Below are positions 37,400-48,265 of a DNA stretch of 64,000 bases, piece after piece (positions within the stretch are counted from its first letter, which is position 1; each line of letters begins with the position of its first letter). Under the pieces are notes generated by a model. It made no database searches, had not been told where the DNA came from, and saw only the letters and a program-made list of their open reading frames with translations. Both the position numbers and the translations under genes were made by a program. The stretch is taken from assembly GCA_022316685.1 (NCBI GenBank), contig JAKJHU010000360.1, positions 1-64,000 of the forward strand. The letters run 5' to 3'. This DNA is from Progne subis subis (lineage: Eukaryota > Chordata > Aves > Passeriformes > Hirundinidae).

Positions 37400-38559
37400 A
37401 CCCTTCCCTCCTTCTTTCCATCCTTCCTTCCTTCTTTGCTTCTGTCTTTCTCTCTCCTTTCTTTCTTTCTTTCTTTCCTTCTTGGAAGCAGGTACCCTTA
37501 CCCTCCCAAAATCACTGCCCCTCCACCTCAGCCCTGCACAGCACAGTACTTTAAACTCAGCCTTCCCAATTTCACAGCAATCTCCTACAAGACACTTCCA
37601 GGTCTCAAAATTCCTAAAAGCACCAGCAGCCTTTAAAAACTGCTTCTTGCTTTCCCTCCCTCTACTCCCCTACTCCATGAGCACACACGACCTCATCCCC
37701 TCACTGCAATCCCTACCCCTCCCAACTTTCCTGCCACCCTCACAGTGCAATTACACCCCAAATTACACTGCCCCATCCCATCCCATCCCATCCCATCCCA
37801 TCCCATCCCATCCCATCCCATCCCATCCCATCCCATCCCATCCCATCCCATCCCATCCCATCCCATCCCATCCCATCCCATCCCATCCCCTCTGGGCAGG
37901 AAGTCCCCCCAAACCAGCCCGTGCACACTTCCAGGGATTCCAGGCTGCCACAGCTTTTCCTCCCACTCTGTGCCAGGGTCCCACTGCCCTCCCAGGGAAC
38001 AAGTCCATCCCCAAATCCCAGCTCACCCTGGCCCCAAGCAGTGTCCAGACATGGCCTGTGTCCTGGTGCTGCAGGCCCTTGGCAAGAGTCTCTCCCAGCC
38101 AGCAATTCCTGCTCTTCCCTGCTCTGGGGCAGCAGCTGCAAGTTGATTTGCTCCCTGGGCTCTGGCCCAGCCCCAAGCCAGGGCCGGGACCTTTCCCCAG
38201 AGCTCTGCCGTCACTGCAATGCTCACAGCTGCGAGGCCGCCACAGCTCCAGGAGCCTTTGGACACCACTCCCGGGAATGCCCAGGCTGCCACTGTTGGGC
38301 TGTCTGTGCAGGGCAGGGGCCTGCACTCCATGATCCCGCTGCCTCCCTCCCAGCTCAGCCTTTGTGTCTCCTCCAGGTGCTGCCAGAGCTCTTGGGGCTG
38401 GGCAAGGAGTGGCACAGCCCCAGCGTTCCCCTCTCTGCACCATCACCGTGCTGCCAGCTCCAAGGTTCCATTCTCTGTGACACCATGGCTGGGGGCAGCT
38501 CCAACATTCCATGCCTTGGAGATGCTCCAAGGGAAGCTTCCAGAGCCCACCCAGTCAGC
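37400..38559 (+). repeat. Repeat 'R' with CTTT leader (copy B, first unit)
   Basis: A short CTTT tract (to about 37,485) and a C-rich leader precede the CCCAT tract (37,771-37,888, about 23 units) and the GC-rich body. It is cut at 38,559 by a solo LTR and resumes at 39,235. Long proline/serine/histidine ORFs are translations of the repeat. Confidence 0.88.
37771..37888. repeat. (CCCAT)n pentanucleotide tract
   Basis: About 23 uninterrupted CCCAT units. The copy A tract is about half this length and has two substitutions. Confidence 0.98.
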
Positions 38560-39234
38560 TGAGACACTAAATTTGAAGAATTAGGGATTTTTAGGAAAGT
38601 TAAGATAATAAGTTGCTGAAAGAGCTGAAGTAGATAGGCAAGCTTTGTTCACAGTTAACAGAAGACGGATCTTAGATAAGATACCCTGGATTTAGTAACT
38701 CATTGCTTGTCAGGTTTATGTTTATGTAGCTGTGCTTGTAATGAAAAACAAAATGTGGTCAATAAGATATAACTGCAGAATTCCTGCTTGAAGAACCCAT
38801 TCAATGCAGGAAACTATAAGTTTTACCAAGAATTCTTCATCACGAATGCATTGAAAAGGTAGAAATAGGTCAGGACAAGGAAGACTCATCTTACTTCCTC
38901 ATTTTGGGTGACCCCTCCCCAGAACAGACCCCCGACTCATTTTAAGAAACAAAGTACGCATGCTTAATAGCATTTTTGCCAATTAACATATGAAGCGAGG
39001 AATGGGAGGTGACAGGGGTATGAATATGCATTTGTATTTTGGGTATTCAACACTTTTGTAAATAAAAGGCTTTGTAATTACCTGTGAATTTTGCAGTGCG
39101 AATTAGGGAAATATCCCACGTGCTGCCTGGCCGTAATAAACATACACTTTCTAACTTAAAACTGTTAGAGAGTTTTTGTCCATCACAGTTGGGTATTGAT
39201 ACTAGATCAATACCCATATTTCTTTAATAAGTCA
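38560..39234 (+). mobile_element. Solo LTR with 4-bp target duplication CAGC
   Basis: The element starts TGAGACAC and ends AAGTCA. CAGC lies at 38,556-38,559 and again at 39,235-39,238. TAAATAAAAGG (about 39,059) and GTAATAAAC (about 39,131) fit the promoter box and polyadenylation signal. The 4-bp duplication is typical of gammaretrovirus-like elements. The uninterrupted R sequence is seen in copy A near 21,860. Confidence 0.85.
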
Positions 39235-39238
39235 CAGC

Positions 39239-40373
39239 AAACTGACCAGCCACTGAGCACCCCGGCCTGGGCTGATGTGGAATCTTCTGAACACAGCTCA
39301 GGGAAGGTTCTCCAGGCCACCTCCACTGTGCCACAGACAAGTGGCACATAGACTTACAGAGCTCTGGCCAGAGGCGACAGGAAAAGTTCAAAAAAGAACA
39401 AACACAAACAAAAGAACCCAACAACAACAACCACCAAGGAAAAGACCACTCTTCCCCCAGCAGAGCTGCTCCCTCCTTCAGGACTTTCAGCTGCACTAAC
39501 ACACAGCACCGGAAACTGCAAGCAATGACCATTCCTCAGACACATCTGCTGCACAAGTACCTTGAGGACAGCCTAGTAGAAGGATTCTTCTCTTCCCAGT
39601 GAAGGAAGGCCCCTTGGCTTGCTTGCTTGCTTGCTTGCTTGCTTTGTTTCTTTCTTTCTTTCTTTGTCCTTCCTTCCTCTTTTCTTTCTCCTGCCCTTAC
39701 CCTCCCAAACTCGCTGCCACTCCACCTCAGCCCTGCTACACAATTGCTACAGGCACCAGCAGCTTGTGCAAAACTGCCTCTTGCTTGCTGCCCTCTACTC
39801 CAACAGCCCAAAACACCCCATCCACCACTGCAATCCCTACCCCTCCCAACTTTCACAAAACCCCTCACACTGCAACCCCCACATTACACTGCTCCATGCC
39901 GTACCAGGCCATACCATGTCATGTCTTAGGCCACCAAGTCCCCTCCAACCAGCCCTTGCACATTTCCAGCAATTCCAGGGCAGCCGCAGCTTTTTCCTCC
40001 CACTCTGTGCCAGGGCCCCACCGCCCTCCCAGGGAACAAGTCCATCCCCACAGCCCAGCTCACCCTGGCCCCAAGCAGTGTCCAGACATGGCCTGTGTCC
40101 TGGTGCTGCAGGCCCTTGGCAAGAGTCTCTCCCAGCCAGCAATTCCTGCTCTTCCCTGCTCTGGGGCAGCAGCTGCAAGTTGATTTGCTCCCTGGGCTCT
40201 GGCCCAGCCCCAAGCCAGAGCCGGGACCTTTCCCCAGAGCTCTGCAGCCACTGCAATGCTCACAGCTTTGAGGCTGCTGCAGCTCCAGGAGCCTTTGGAC
40301 ACCACTCCCAGGGATGCCCAGGCTGCCACTGTTGGGCTGTCTGTGCAGGGCAGGGGCCTGCACTCCATGATCC
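39239..40373 (+). repeat. R tail followed by a second R unit (copy B)
   Basis: The tail of the first unit reaches about 39,595. A CTTG/CTTT tract (39,615-39,667) then opens a second R unit whose body matches 20,881 onward, but it has only scattered variants in place of a CCCAT tract. No coding feature is supported. Confidence 0.82.
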
Positions 40374-41273
40374 TGCTGCCTCTTATTACGATCTGCTCAT
40401 ACAAGCGGGGGTCATAATGGTTCATTTACTGATCTCAGAGTGCAAAACACAGCACAGAGGGGATTTCAGTATGATTCAAAACAAATGCACTTTTTATTGG
40501 TTGACCATAGCAAATGTGACAGAGGGATGAAGAGTGAGAGAAAGAGACAGAGAGAGAGAGGAAAAAGGGGATAAAGCTACCAAAGGTGGAGACGAAATCC
40601 TGGTGTTCCACTTGATGGGTGTGCTTTTCACATTGGGGAGAGTCTCTCTCAAAATCTCTGGTTTACTCAGGGGTTTTTATTATAGTCCTCCATTTTGGGG
40701 GGAACAAGAAATACAAATAAGTCTACTGAAGCCACCAAGGGGGAACAGTTAGTCCATGTTCTCAGCAGTAATTGAGAGCCATTATCTTCTTGGTCCAACG
40801 ACCATACCTGCAGGCAAATATCTCGCTTTGGTTAAGTCAGCCCCAGCCCCCCACACTGGGGTTATAGGGGTCTCATGTCTCAGTCCTTGAGAGGAGCTTT
40901 ATACAGAGGTCTCAATCTCAGTCCTTGGGAGGGGGCTTTGATCTCCGTCTGTCACGGTGGTTGTGGAGCAGATGAGGGATCTTCCATGGGGGACCGGCAA
41001 AGTTACCCCAGAAAGTCCACTTGGCCAAGAGGTGGGGAAATTCATAGCCTATTTTCGTGAAGCAGGGACCGTACAGCAGGTGTAATCTTCAGGTACAGAA
41101 CTGCCATTACACTGCTCAAAGCCAGTGTACCGTGGCGTGGTGACACAGGAAAACGCATCTGCAGACGATTGGCAAGCATCCACCTCGAGCAGGCCAGAAC
41201 TGCAGTGGGGTCCTCGGGGTCCTTATGTACGATCTGTGAGGCAAATGAGGGGAACTTCAGACAGACTCTTACA
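40374..41273 (-). mobile_element. 3' LTR of a minus-strand provirus
   Basis: The minus strand starts TGTAAGAGTCTGTC at 41,273. The ATAATAAAAAC box (about 40,680) and AATAAAAAG signal (about 40,495) support the orientation. The env of the same strand lies just upstream. It matches the solo LTR at 22,070-22,933. The left edge is not certain to within about 10 bases. Confidence 0.7.
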
Positions 41274-41583
41274 TCACCCTGTGACTCATGATTTTCTTTA
41301 AGGGAGCTTCACAGTGTCCTTCAGGACTCGTCAATGTTGGTAGTATATCCTGAAGAACAGAGACAGCATGTAGAGAGAGAGAGAGAAAGAAGGGAAAGGA
41401 AAAATAGAAAGGGAAAAGGAAACAATAAACAAATATCTAATTATTAAACAGAACATAAATAATCAAAACAATTATAACAATCAGTATTAATTAAAATAAT
41501 TCTTTCAAAACAAATCACAAAAAATCAAAAGTTATTTTCCTGAGATTACAAAAGAAAATCATTTCAAAACATACATTCAAATT
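41274..41583 (-). other. Untranslated stretch between env and 3' LTR
   Basis: Purine/pyrimidine-biased and AT-rich, with no frame. It holds a polypurine-like AAAGAAAATC close to the LTR on the minus strand, a weak candidate for the plus-strand primer. Confidence 0.45.
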
Positions 41584-43739
41584 TTATATTCGCCTTGTGT
41601 CAATAGCCTTGGGGATGTCCATAGGGGAGAGGATATCTGCCAAGTTATGAGCATTAATTATGGACGTCAACCGTGTTAACCGTTTCATCATTCTCCAGTT
41701 CATCATGAATAAAATTGCTGATAAAAGAAAACCAATTAAAACTAAAATCAAAAGGACAATGATGGGATGACACAATTTGTTCAAGGCACTTGTGGCAGTA
41801 GGTGACCACCCAAAAAGAGTATCCCACCTCCTGTGCTCGACATCTTTTCTTACCCTTCCTATAACACAATGTTTTTCTTTCACGTTATGATGAACAGTTA
41901 TCAGGGTTTTCTGTCCGACTTTCTTGATCTTTTCCAAAATTTCTATTAAGTCCTGGTGAAGCAACAATTGCTTTACCAAAGCAATTGTTCATTCCAATGG
42001 GAGTAGGTGATAGTTTGTGAATCAATGTGTAATTTGATTGCAAAAGGTAATGAGAGGTAACTGGAGTTTATAAGAAAAGTCGCATCCTGTGATTTTAGTA
42101 AAATTGCAAGCACAAAAATTTGAATGATTTTTAGTATCTACTACTACATTTTTGACAAATACAATATCACAAGTAGTTCTAAAGCATGCACAACCATTAC
42201 CTATATATATAAGGACTGTTTCTGGACCCTCGTTAGGATGAATTTCAAAATGACAGGTATTTTGCTCTGTATCCAGACAGATATCTTGGGCTATAATTGC
42301 ATTAATTTCACAGATAAACCCCTGTTGTTCTCAGACAATACAGGATTCTAAGTTAACAGTTTGCCATTTCTCACCAATTTGTTGGGCCCATTCCCTATGC
42401 TCAGAAGGGTAGAGAATAGCTTCATCATGATTCAATCCTAATGCAATGATAGGGAATATCAAATGACCTGAGGCATTACATATGGATAACACAAAAGCTG
42501 TGGCTGTGTTTGTAATGGGGTTGTAAGTAAAATTCACTAAGTTCCACCAGGATTGGAATTCTCTTTCAAAGTCAGTGGCATTGTCCCAAATTATTTTCCA
42601 TATTTCAGTAGGAAAAGTGCCTTCTTCACCTTCTCTTATAATAGAGGCAGCAACTGACTGCATCCACAATTGAGCCTGGATACAGCTGAGGGCCAAAGAA
42701 ACATTGTTTTGTGTAGCACTGAGTGTGTCAATTACCAATTTATGGTCATTCACATTTACCTTTTCCCAGTTTGGTAATATGTTTGATAACAACCACTGAT
42801 GTGTTCCCAAAGCCAAGAAGGACAACTGTAGTGGTTGTTGTAATTTAGTCAAGTCTCTAGTTGTGGCACCCAATTTATTCAGTATTACTTCTAAATCAAT
42901 ACTATTTAGAATTCCCAATCCTCTTCCCATAACACCAGTTATGTCTCTAAGTGTCTGCTTTTTAAAAGAGTTCCACTTTCGCAACCAGACTGTCCAACCG
43001 TCAAAGGAAGTCTGCAAGAAAGGTGAACAAGCTGGCTGAATTTCTGAGATATTATTTTGCATCAGCAATTTGGCTTGCTTTGAGAGACCATGCTGGATTG
43101 AACAGTATTTGTTGTTGTCCTGTCTTCCTAATTATATATGGTCTGATTTCAGAAATTCTCGGGCTAAGCATAACCGGTGGTTGGGTTGGAGTGTTGGTAA
43201 TATGAGCTGCAGTAAATTGGGCTATAACATTTATTTTAAATTTAAAAGAAAACCCTTGAGTATTTTTGGCCCAAAGACAAACTACTTCTAGAGTTTGTGC
43301 TAGTGTGAAATTGTGCCAACAATCCTGCACGCTTGGGTGTGTGCAGACCTCTTTGTGCTTATATATTTGGTTTGTCAGAACACTGATGGAGGTTGCCTTC
43401 CCATAGGTGGTTCCATTAATCATTTGACACCCTGTACTAATTTTTTCCTCCCACTATCCCTTGAAGCTACCAAGTTTTTTGTTTTTCCCATTCTTGCCTA
43501 GTATATACCTGATTTTAATGCATAACAACAGCTGAGAGGTTTAAGTCTTTCACATTTCCCATGGAGCCAGTAAAATGAACAAAAGCTTGGGACCAGGGCC
43601 ATTCAGTATCATATTGAAAAAAGGGGTTTTCAGTCTCTTTCACCTGTTGGGGGATGACTACTGTACTCAGTGTGGGCTTTGTTATAGGGTTTATCTTAAA
43701 TTTGTAAACTAGACCTTTAAAACCCAACGGATCCATCAA
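41584..43739 (-). pseudogene. env: env of the minus-strand provirus, 3' two thirds
   Basis: The frames in order on the minus strand are 43,739-43,515, 43,423-43,052, 43,068-42,331 (245 codons), a decayed stretch 42,330-41,980, and 41,979-41,584 (131 codons), which carries the membrane anchor (hydrophobic span near 41,720) and cytoplasmic tail. The 245-codon part resembles the long heptad-containing ectodomain of env proteins found widely in bird ERVs, with an Asn-Asn-Val-Ser-Leu-Ala-Leu motif. Lineage is uncertain. Frameshifts near 43,500, 43,060 and 42,300 disable it. Confidence 0.65.
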
Positions 43740-43740
43740 G

Positions 43741-44304
43741 TTATTTTGCCAACAGGCATGTCACATAAGTTGATTTGACAAAACCAAAACTATACCAACA
43801 ATCAGCTGGTTCATTATTACAATGCCTTGTAATTGCAATATTGTTGGTTCTGGGGCCTGAAGTGTAATTACCCACATGCTCTTGACGGCAGCACAGGGTA
43901 AGGGAAATTTGTTTAGTACAATTCCACTTTTTTGTAGGGCACAGTTCTGCTGTAGGGATATACAAATAGTTTTTTCCACCTGCTGCTAAAAAATTTCCAG
44001 CAATTGTAGTGGAGGAGGCTTTCTCATGGAGAGATCCTTCCACTTTTCTGCATGCTATCATATTTACTTCACCCACTGTTCCACTTAGGGTTTTGATCCA
44101 CTCTTTTCGATCCCATCCCCACTCATTTAGATGGTATGCCTCAGAGCCATACTGCACTACAGTTGCTTGGTTCAGATGGTGATCTTTGGGATAAGATCCT
44201 AAAACATTTGTGTGCTTGATGATAGCTTCAGACCATGGCCACTCTGAAGAATCCTGGCTGTGGTATTGTGGTAGGATGCAGAAAAATATCACCAGTTTTA
44301 TCAT
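43741..44304 (-). CDS. env: env surface-subunit N-terminal ORF, 187 aa
   Basis: Begins with a signal peptide (Met-Ile-Lys-Leu-Val-Ile-Phe-Phe, cleavage likely after residue ~17) and has about nine cysteines and several N-glycosylation sites. Near its mature start is Glu-Trp-Pro-Trp-Ser, a motif that returns in the next frame at about 43,600, suggesting an internal duplication of the receptor-binding part. It ends at a stop, and env continues in another frame below 43,740, so the gene as a whole is broken. Confidence 0.6.
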   Translation of the reverse strand: MIKLVIFFCILPQYHSQDSSEWPWSEAIIKHTNVLGSYPKDHHLNQATVVQYGSEAYHLNEWGWDRKEWIKTLSGTVGEVNMIACRKVEGSLHEKASSTTIAGNFLAAGGKNYLYIPTAELCPTKKWNCTKQISLTLCCRQEHVGNYTSGPRTNNIAITRHCNNEPADCWYSFGFVKSTYVTCLLAK

Positions 44305-44369
44305 GGTTCAGATGATCCTTATGTCCCTCGGGGTTCTTCTGTAAAAGTAAACAACAGAAAAATCCTGCC

Positions 44370-44893
44370 ACTAGGAGGCAGAGACAATGGTTAGAATGAT
44401 GGAATTATCCAGCGTGGATTTATCCAATGCTCTTTCCCTAGGGCATCAGAGGCTACCCGTGCATATTTATTCAGAGGGGTTTTTAGTACTAGGGGTACTT
44501 CCCCTGCAGTAGGAAGATCCACCGGAACCGGTCGTCCAGGGAAATGTGCAGGATTCTTAGGATCATCAGGTCCCTGTAGTGAAGGAATCATGCTTGGAGC
44601 TGTTGAGCAGAAAGCAGTGATTTTGGGACACCTGTTTAGTCCCCATCTACCATTCACTCCTTTAACTGCTTCCCATAACTGGACCTCCCAATTTCCCTCC
44701 TGTGGTTTCAAAAGTCATTTCAAGAGACCATTGGTCCTTTCTATGATCCCGTTAGCTTGAGGGTAGTAAGGGGTGTGAAAAATCCATTTAATTCCTTCAC
44801 TTTTTGCCCACTCCTGTACAACTCTAGCAGTGAAGTGAGATCTGTTATCAGACTGAATTTCCTGAAGTTTTGGGAATATTCCAAACCACTCCT
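44370..44893 (-). pseudogene. pol: Integrase core and C-terminus, truncated
   Basis: On the minus strand the frame beginning at 44,893 shows the second core Asp (Ser-Asp-Asn-Arg-Ser-His-Phe) and catalytic Glu (Gly-Ile-Ile-Glu-Arg-Thr) with normal spacing. A C-terminal domain (44,711-44,391) then ends in a Trp-Ile-Asn-Pro-Arg-Trp motif. The zinc domain and first Asp are absent, because the sequence is cut at 44,893 by the LTR of the CEPT1-carrying provirus. It belongs to the env just downstream. Confidence 0.75.
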
Positions 44894-44900
44894 GTCAAGG
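44894..44900. repeat. 7-bp direct repeat GTCAAGG, left flank of the provirus
   Basis: The same seven bases lie at 51,734-51,740 immediately outside the other LTR edge. This is consistent with a 6-bp target-site duplication plus one chance base. Confidence 0.6.
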
Positions 44901-45246
44901 TGATGTCTCGGGGAGCAGCCGGAGTCAGTCACACTCTTCACAGAAGTAATGGTGAATGCTCGTTTATTGCGGGTACACAGGGTTCTTTTATACATATAAT
45001 TCTTGTGCATAAGCTGTTCACATGGCATTTTGCTACTTGCTATTGGCTACCTCCTACGAGCCCTAAGAGGCTATACTATTGGCTAATGTTATCTGCATAA
45101 GCATTCCTTTGCAGTTACCTGTTTACAACTTTGTTCAGGGGCCAACGGCTCGTTCCCACACTCTTCGACCTTGGAGTGCTAAAGCAAACAGCATTTTCCC
45201 AACACTGCAAGGCCTCTCTGTTTCTATCTCCAGAAATCCTTCTACA
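44901..45246 (-). mobile_element. 3' LTR of the CEPT1-carrying provirus
   Basis: On the minus strand it starts TGTAGAAGG at 45,246 and ends CATCA at 44,901. TATAAAAG (about 44,992) and GCAATAAAC (about 44,968) are present. It aligns throughout with the 5' LTR at 51,348-51,733 but differs by many substitutions and short indels (346 versus 386 bp), so the insertion is old or the LTRs have recombined. Confidence 0.78.
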
Positions 45247-45324
45247 ATTCCTGCTTTTTCTTTTGAGCAAGCTAAGCATTAGATATTGTCTTATGCAACA
45301 TATTCTTAATACAAGACATTACAC

Positions 45325-45978
45325 TGTTGGAGTCCAGGGCATTCCTTTGGCTGCCCTGGAGGGTCAGAGACCTGGACAGGGGGGTCTGGGACCCCAGCCC
45401 AGAGCTCAGAGGGACACTTGCTTTGATCTCAGTCCATGGCAGAGGCTTCCAACACTGAGAGATGAATTACAGGCCACAAGAGTGTGAAAAATAGTAGTTT
45501 AGCTTATCACAGGGTGAAAAAACAGTAAATTTAGGTTTCTAGCATTGAAGTGAATGGGAGCAAGATGGAGGATTTGGGGTGTTGTCTCCTGCTTCTTCTT
45601 TCTTCTTCCCTCACTCCATTTCAGCTGTGACAGTGGCAGAAAGTAGTTCAAAGAGATAGGGTCAGAGTAGGTATGACCTGTTTAGTATAAGTGATAGACA
45701 TTGGCAAGTAATGATAAATAAAGAATATGTAGCAATTAGTATAAAAGATAATGACAGCCCAGTTCAGGAGGAGTCGGGAGTCAGAGTTGGAGCCCGAGCA
45801 GCTGCAAACATCTTTTGTGGGGCACTGAGAAAATTGTAAGATGAGAACAATAAACGAAGCATGCAACCTTGAAAAATCAGAACCTGAAGACTCCGTCTCT
45901 TTCTTCCGGTTGGCATAGAGTTTTGCAGAGGGCAAAAAGACTCTAAAACCACCTGAAGGTCGGGGAAAGCCCACGACA
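45325..45978 (+). mobile_element. Solo LTR inserted in the env end, target duplication TTACAC
   Basis: Starts TGTTGGAGTCC and ends CCCACGACA. TTACAC is at 45,319-45,324 and 45,979-45,984. TATAAAAG is at 45,740 and CAATAAAC near 45,846. It interrupts the cytoplasmic tail of the minus-strand env. The block A equivalent is outside the window. Confidence 0.9.
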
Positions 45979-45984
45979 TTACAC

Positions 45985-46552
45985 CACTTAGTACTAATAA
46001 TCCTACTAATACAAGTAATAATATAACAAACACTTGCTTAAAACCAAACTTCTACCATCCCGTAATCCCAAGGCTACTTAACTAATCTCTAAATGCATCA
46101 TCACTTTCTTTTAAATCATGTAATTTGTTCTTCATTAATTGCAATTTTTTTGGGAATTGATCCAGAATGGTCAGACAGGTTCATGCAGCACATTCCTTCA
46201 AACTCTTTACACCCACGGTTATGTGCTAAAAGTAAAAATCAATCGCAGAACAGTTTTGCAAAGCAGCATGATTAACACTGGTAACATCCACTGATAGCTC
46301 ATCAAAAATTTGGCTAGTCACATTCAATTCTGATTTTGTCCAGCATGCCATCTGCTTCAATGTAGTCATTGCTCTGGCGGCTGTTGCTCTTGGAATAAAC
46401 ATGGGTGTTAACACTGTCCCAGCTTGGGACCAGAATTTGGGATCTCCCACGTCTATACAATGAGCTAATTGAAGGGATCCTGCAACACTTGTTGACACCA
46501 TGAGCAGAAGGCACGCAACACATGAGAGCATTTTACCATGCGGAACTGCCAT
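45985..46552 (-). pseudogene. env: env transmembrane subunit without surface subunit
   Basis: The minus-strand ORF 46,552-46,226 starts with a signal peptide and passes, after about 20 residues, straight into the ectodomain of a transmembrane subunit with a Leu-Gln-Asn immunosuppressive-type segment. A frameshift at about 46,226 precedes a CX6CC motif (about 46,185-46,210), and the membrane span lies at 46,033-45,985. The surface subunit that binds receptors is absent. The tail continues beyond the solo LTR below 45,319. It belongs to the provirus that carries CEPT1. Confidence 0.75.
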
Positions 46553-46995
46553 ATCCCTTTTTTAATGGCCCACACTGTATGCGCAAATCTCCAATCTGCT
46601 ACTCCACCAAAATCTCCAGGAACAGGGTTAGGTATCCCCAACACTACCTGTGCTGCTTGATGAAAAGCACCAAGGGTACCACTATAGCAATGGTCACACA
46701 AACCACCCTCACGCCAAAGCTTTGGTGTCTCTCTCCCAAATTGTGCACCACAAACTCCGCAGCTCACTTCTATAACTATTACTCCCTGACACTGAGGACA
46801 CTCTTTTTCTTGCCACTCATGCAAGTCCTGGGAAAGTTCCAATGATCCCAAGGGGCCTTGGTGACCAATAATGAATGCTACAACCCAGTCTGGGTCAGGA
46901 GGGCGTTGTTCACCAGTGGCCTTGACCACCACCTGTCTCGGCAAGGACTTGATGATCCTTCTTCCTTCTTTTCCTTCCTTGCCAGCCGAGTCCAT
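46465..46995 (-). CDS. Cys-X2-Cys ORF overlapping the env start, 176 aa
   Basis: An open frame with a basic N-terminus and four CxxC pairs at residues 66-69, 79-82, 100-103 and 164-167, a pattern fitting one or two zinc-ribbon-like sites. It has no signal peptide or membrane segment. Its last ~29 codons overlap the env signal-peptide frame (46,552) in another phase, as accessory ORFs in retroviruses often do. The block A copy (1-593) is broken. I do not recognise it: it could be a viral accessory protein, remodelled env surface sequence, or another captured host fragment. Confidence 0.55.
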   Translation of the reverse strand: MDSAGKEGKEGRRIIKSLPRQVVVKATGEQRPPDPDWVVAFIIGHQGPLGSLELSQDLHEWQEKECPQCQGVIVIEVSCGVCGAQFGRETPKLWREGGLCDHCYSGTLGAFHQAAQVVLGIPNPVPGDFGGVADWRFAHTVWAIKKGIWQFRMVKCSHVLRAFCSWCQQVLQDPFN

Positions 46996-47544
46996 TTACT
47001 CGGTTCCCATTGTGGTCCAGATGCACAGCTCAAAGGCTTGGGTGCAGCTGTTGTCGAATTCGCCTCAGAGGTGCCCTGATCGCTGACCAGCAGGTTTCAG
47101 AGTGACAGATTCCAGGGCCCTTGGAGATCTGTCAGTCTGGGATGAATTTGAGATCAGCTGCTCTGGCCAGAAGTGTTCCTCTTATCTTCTCTGGAGCTGA
47201 CCATCTGGCTTTTTATCTTCAGAGGGCTTGTGGTGTTCACTGCGTGCAGAAGGCTTACTGTGACCCTGTTCAGCATGAAACCGCTTTGTCAGCAATGCAC
47301 AAATGAAAACCACCCCAACTTGGCTCTTACTTGGCAGCTGCTGCAGCCACACAACTTAGTAAGGTATCTTTGGGTTTTCACCAGGTTAAGTCTTTAGTAA
47401 ATAAATTCCAAGTGGACACTAAACAATTATTTCACTAAGAGATGATGAAATTTTAAAATTAAAAGCAAGTCAGACTGCAGATGTAATTAAACTACATAAG
47501 AAACTCCAGTTGGTGGGGATCCATTCACTATATAGAGAGAAATT
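46996..47544 (-). other. Unassigned stretch, block C equivalent of 540-1,075
   Basis: No convincing gene. It carries the same short decayed frames as block A. The sequence from about 47,400 to 47,544 is AT-rich. Confidence 0.5.
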
Positions 47545-47550
47545 ACTAAT

Positions 47551-48265
47551 TGTGGTGGTGCAAAAGGTTGATTTGTTATGTTTTACTTGTTATATAAAGT
47601 TTTTCTGTAAATTTTATATGAGATTTCATAATAGTATGTTCCATTGTACCCCCCTGTCCTTTGTAATAGTTCCTCCCCCGATGAGTTGTTATGTAAGAGT
47701 TCATTTCTTGTCAATCATCCCTCTCCCTCACCTGTCCCTGTCAATCCTCTCCCTCTCCTCTTGGGCGCCCTGTCTGTCACTTCGGGGCCCTTCCCTGGTT
47801 TCTGGAAAGATCCAGGGAGGGCGTCGAGTGATTGGTGGACGCCTGGGAAATCCCCCACCTCCTTCTTGCGATTGGATCCTGTTCAAAGGTTGACATCCTC
47901 TGTTACACCCCCTTATTCCCTCATTGGCTGGCCCGTTGTCGCCACCCCCAGTTCCACCCCCATTTAAAAGTTGTTGCACAGCCCTGCTCGGGGCTCTCTC
48001 TGGGCAGTGGCTGACTGAGGCGGAGCTCCTTGTCAGACTTCCCGCCAATAAACCATCCTGTTACCCTGTCAGAGAGTGCCGACTCTTTATCTGCCGCCGT
48101 GGTCGTGTCTTCATCAAAGCCCTGTCGCTGGTGTGGGGAATCAAGACCCCACAGGGAGGAGGTGGCTTGCCCAGCCTGCCACCCCAACCTCGCCACACGT
48201 TAGCCGCAGTGTGGGCTGAGCTAGCCTTTGGGCTGCGCCAACCGAGCGCAAAGGGCACTGCGACA
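47551..48265 (+). mobile_element. Solo LTR with target duplication ACTAAT
   Basis: Starts TGTGGTGG and ends CTGCGACA. ACTAAT lies at 47,545-47,550 and 48,266-48,271. Block A has the empty site (AGTAAT near 1,071). A TTTAAAAG box (about 47,963) and CAATAAAC (48,046) show plus orientation. The 715-bp length and 6-bp duplication fit an alpha/beta-type element. Confidence 0.95.

Noticed and set aside
37693..38562. Long ORFs on both strands with Ile-Pro-Ser-His or Gly-Trp-Asp repeats
   Set aside because: They translate the CCCAT tract and the GC-rich R body; frames are not kept between R copies.
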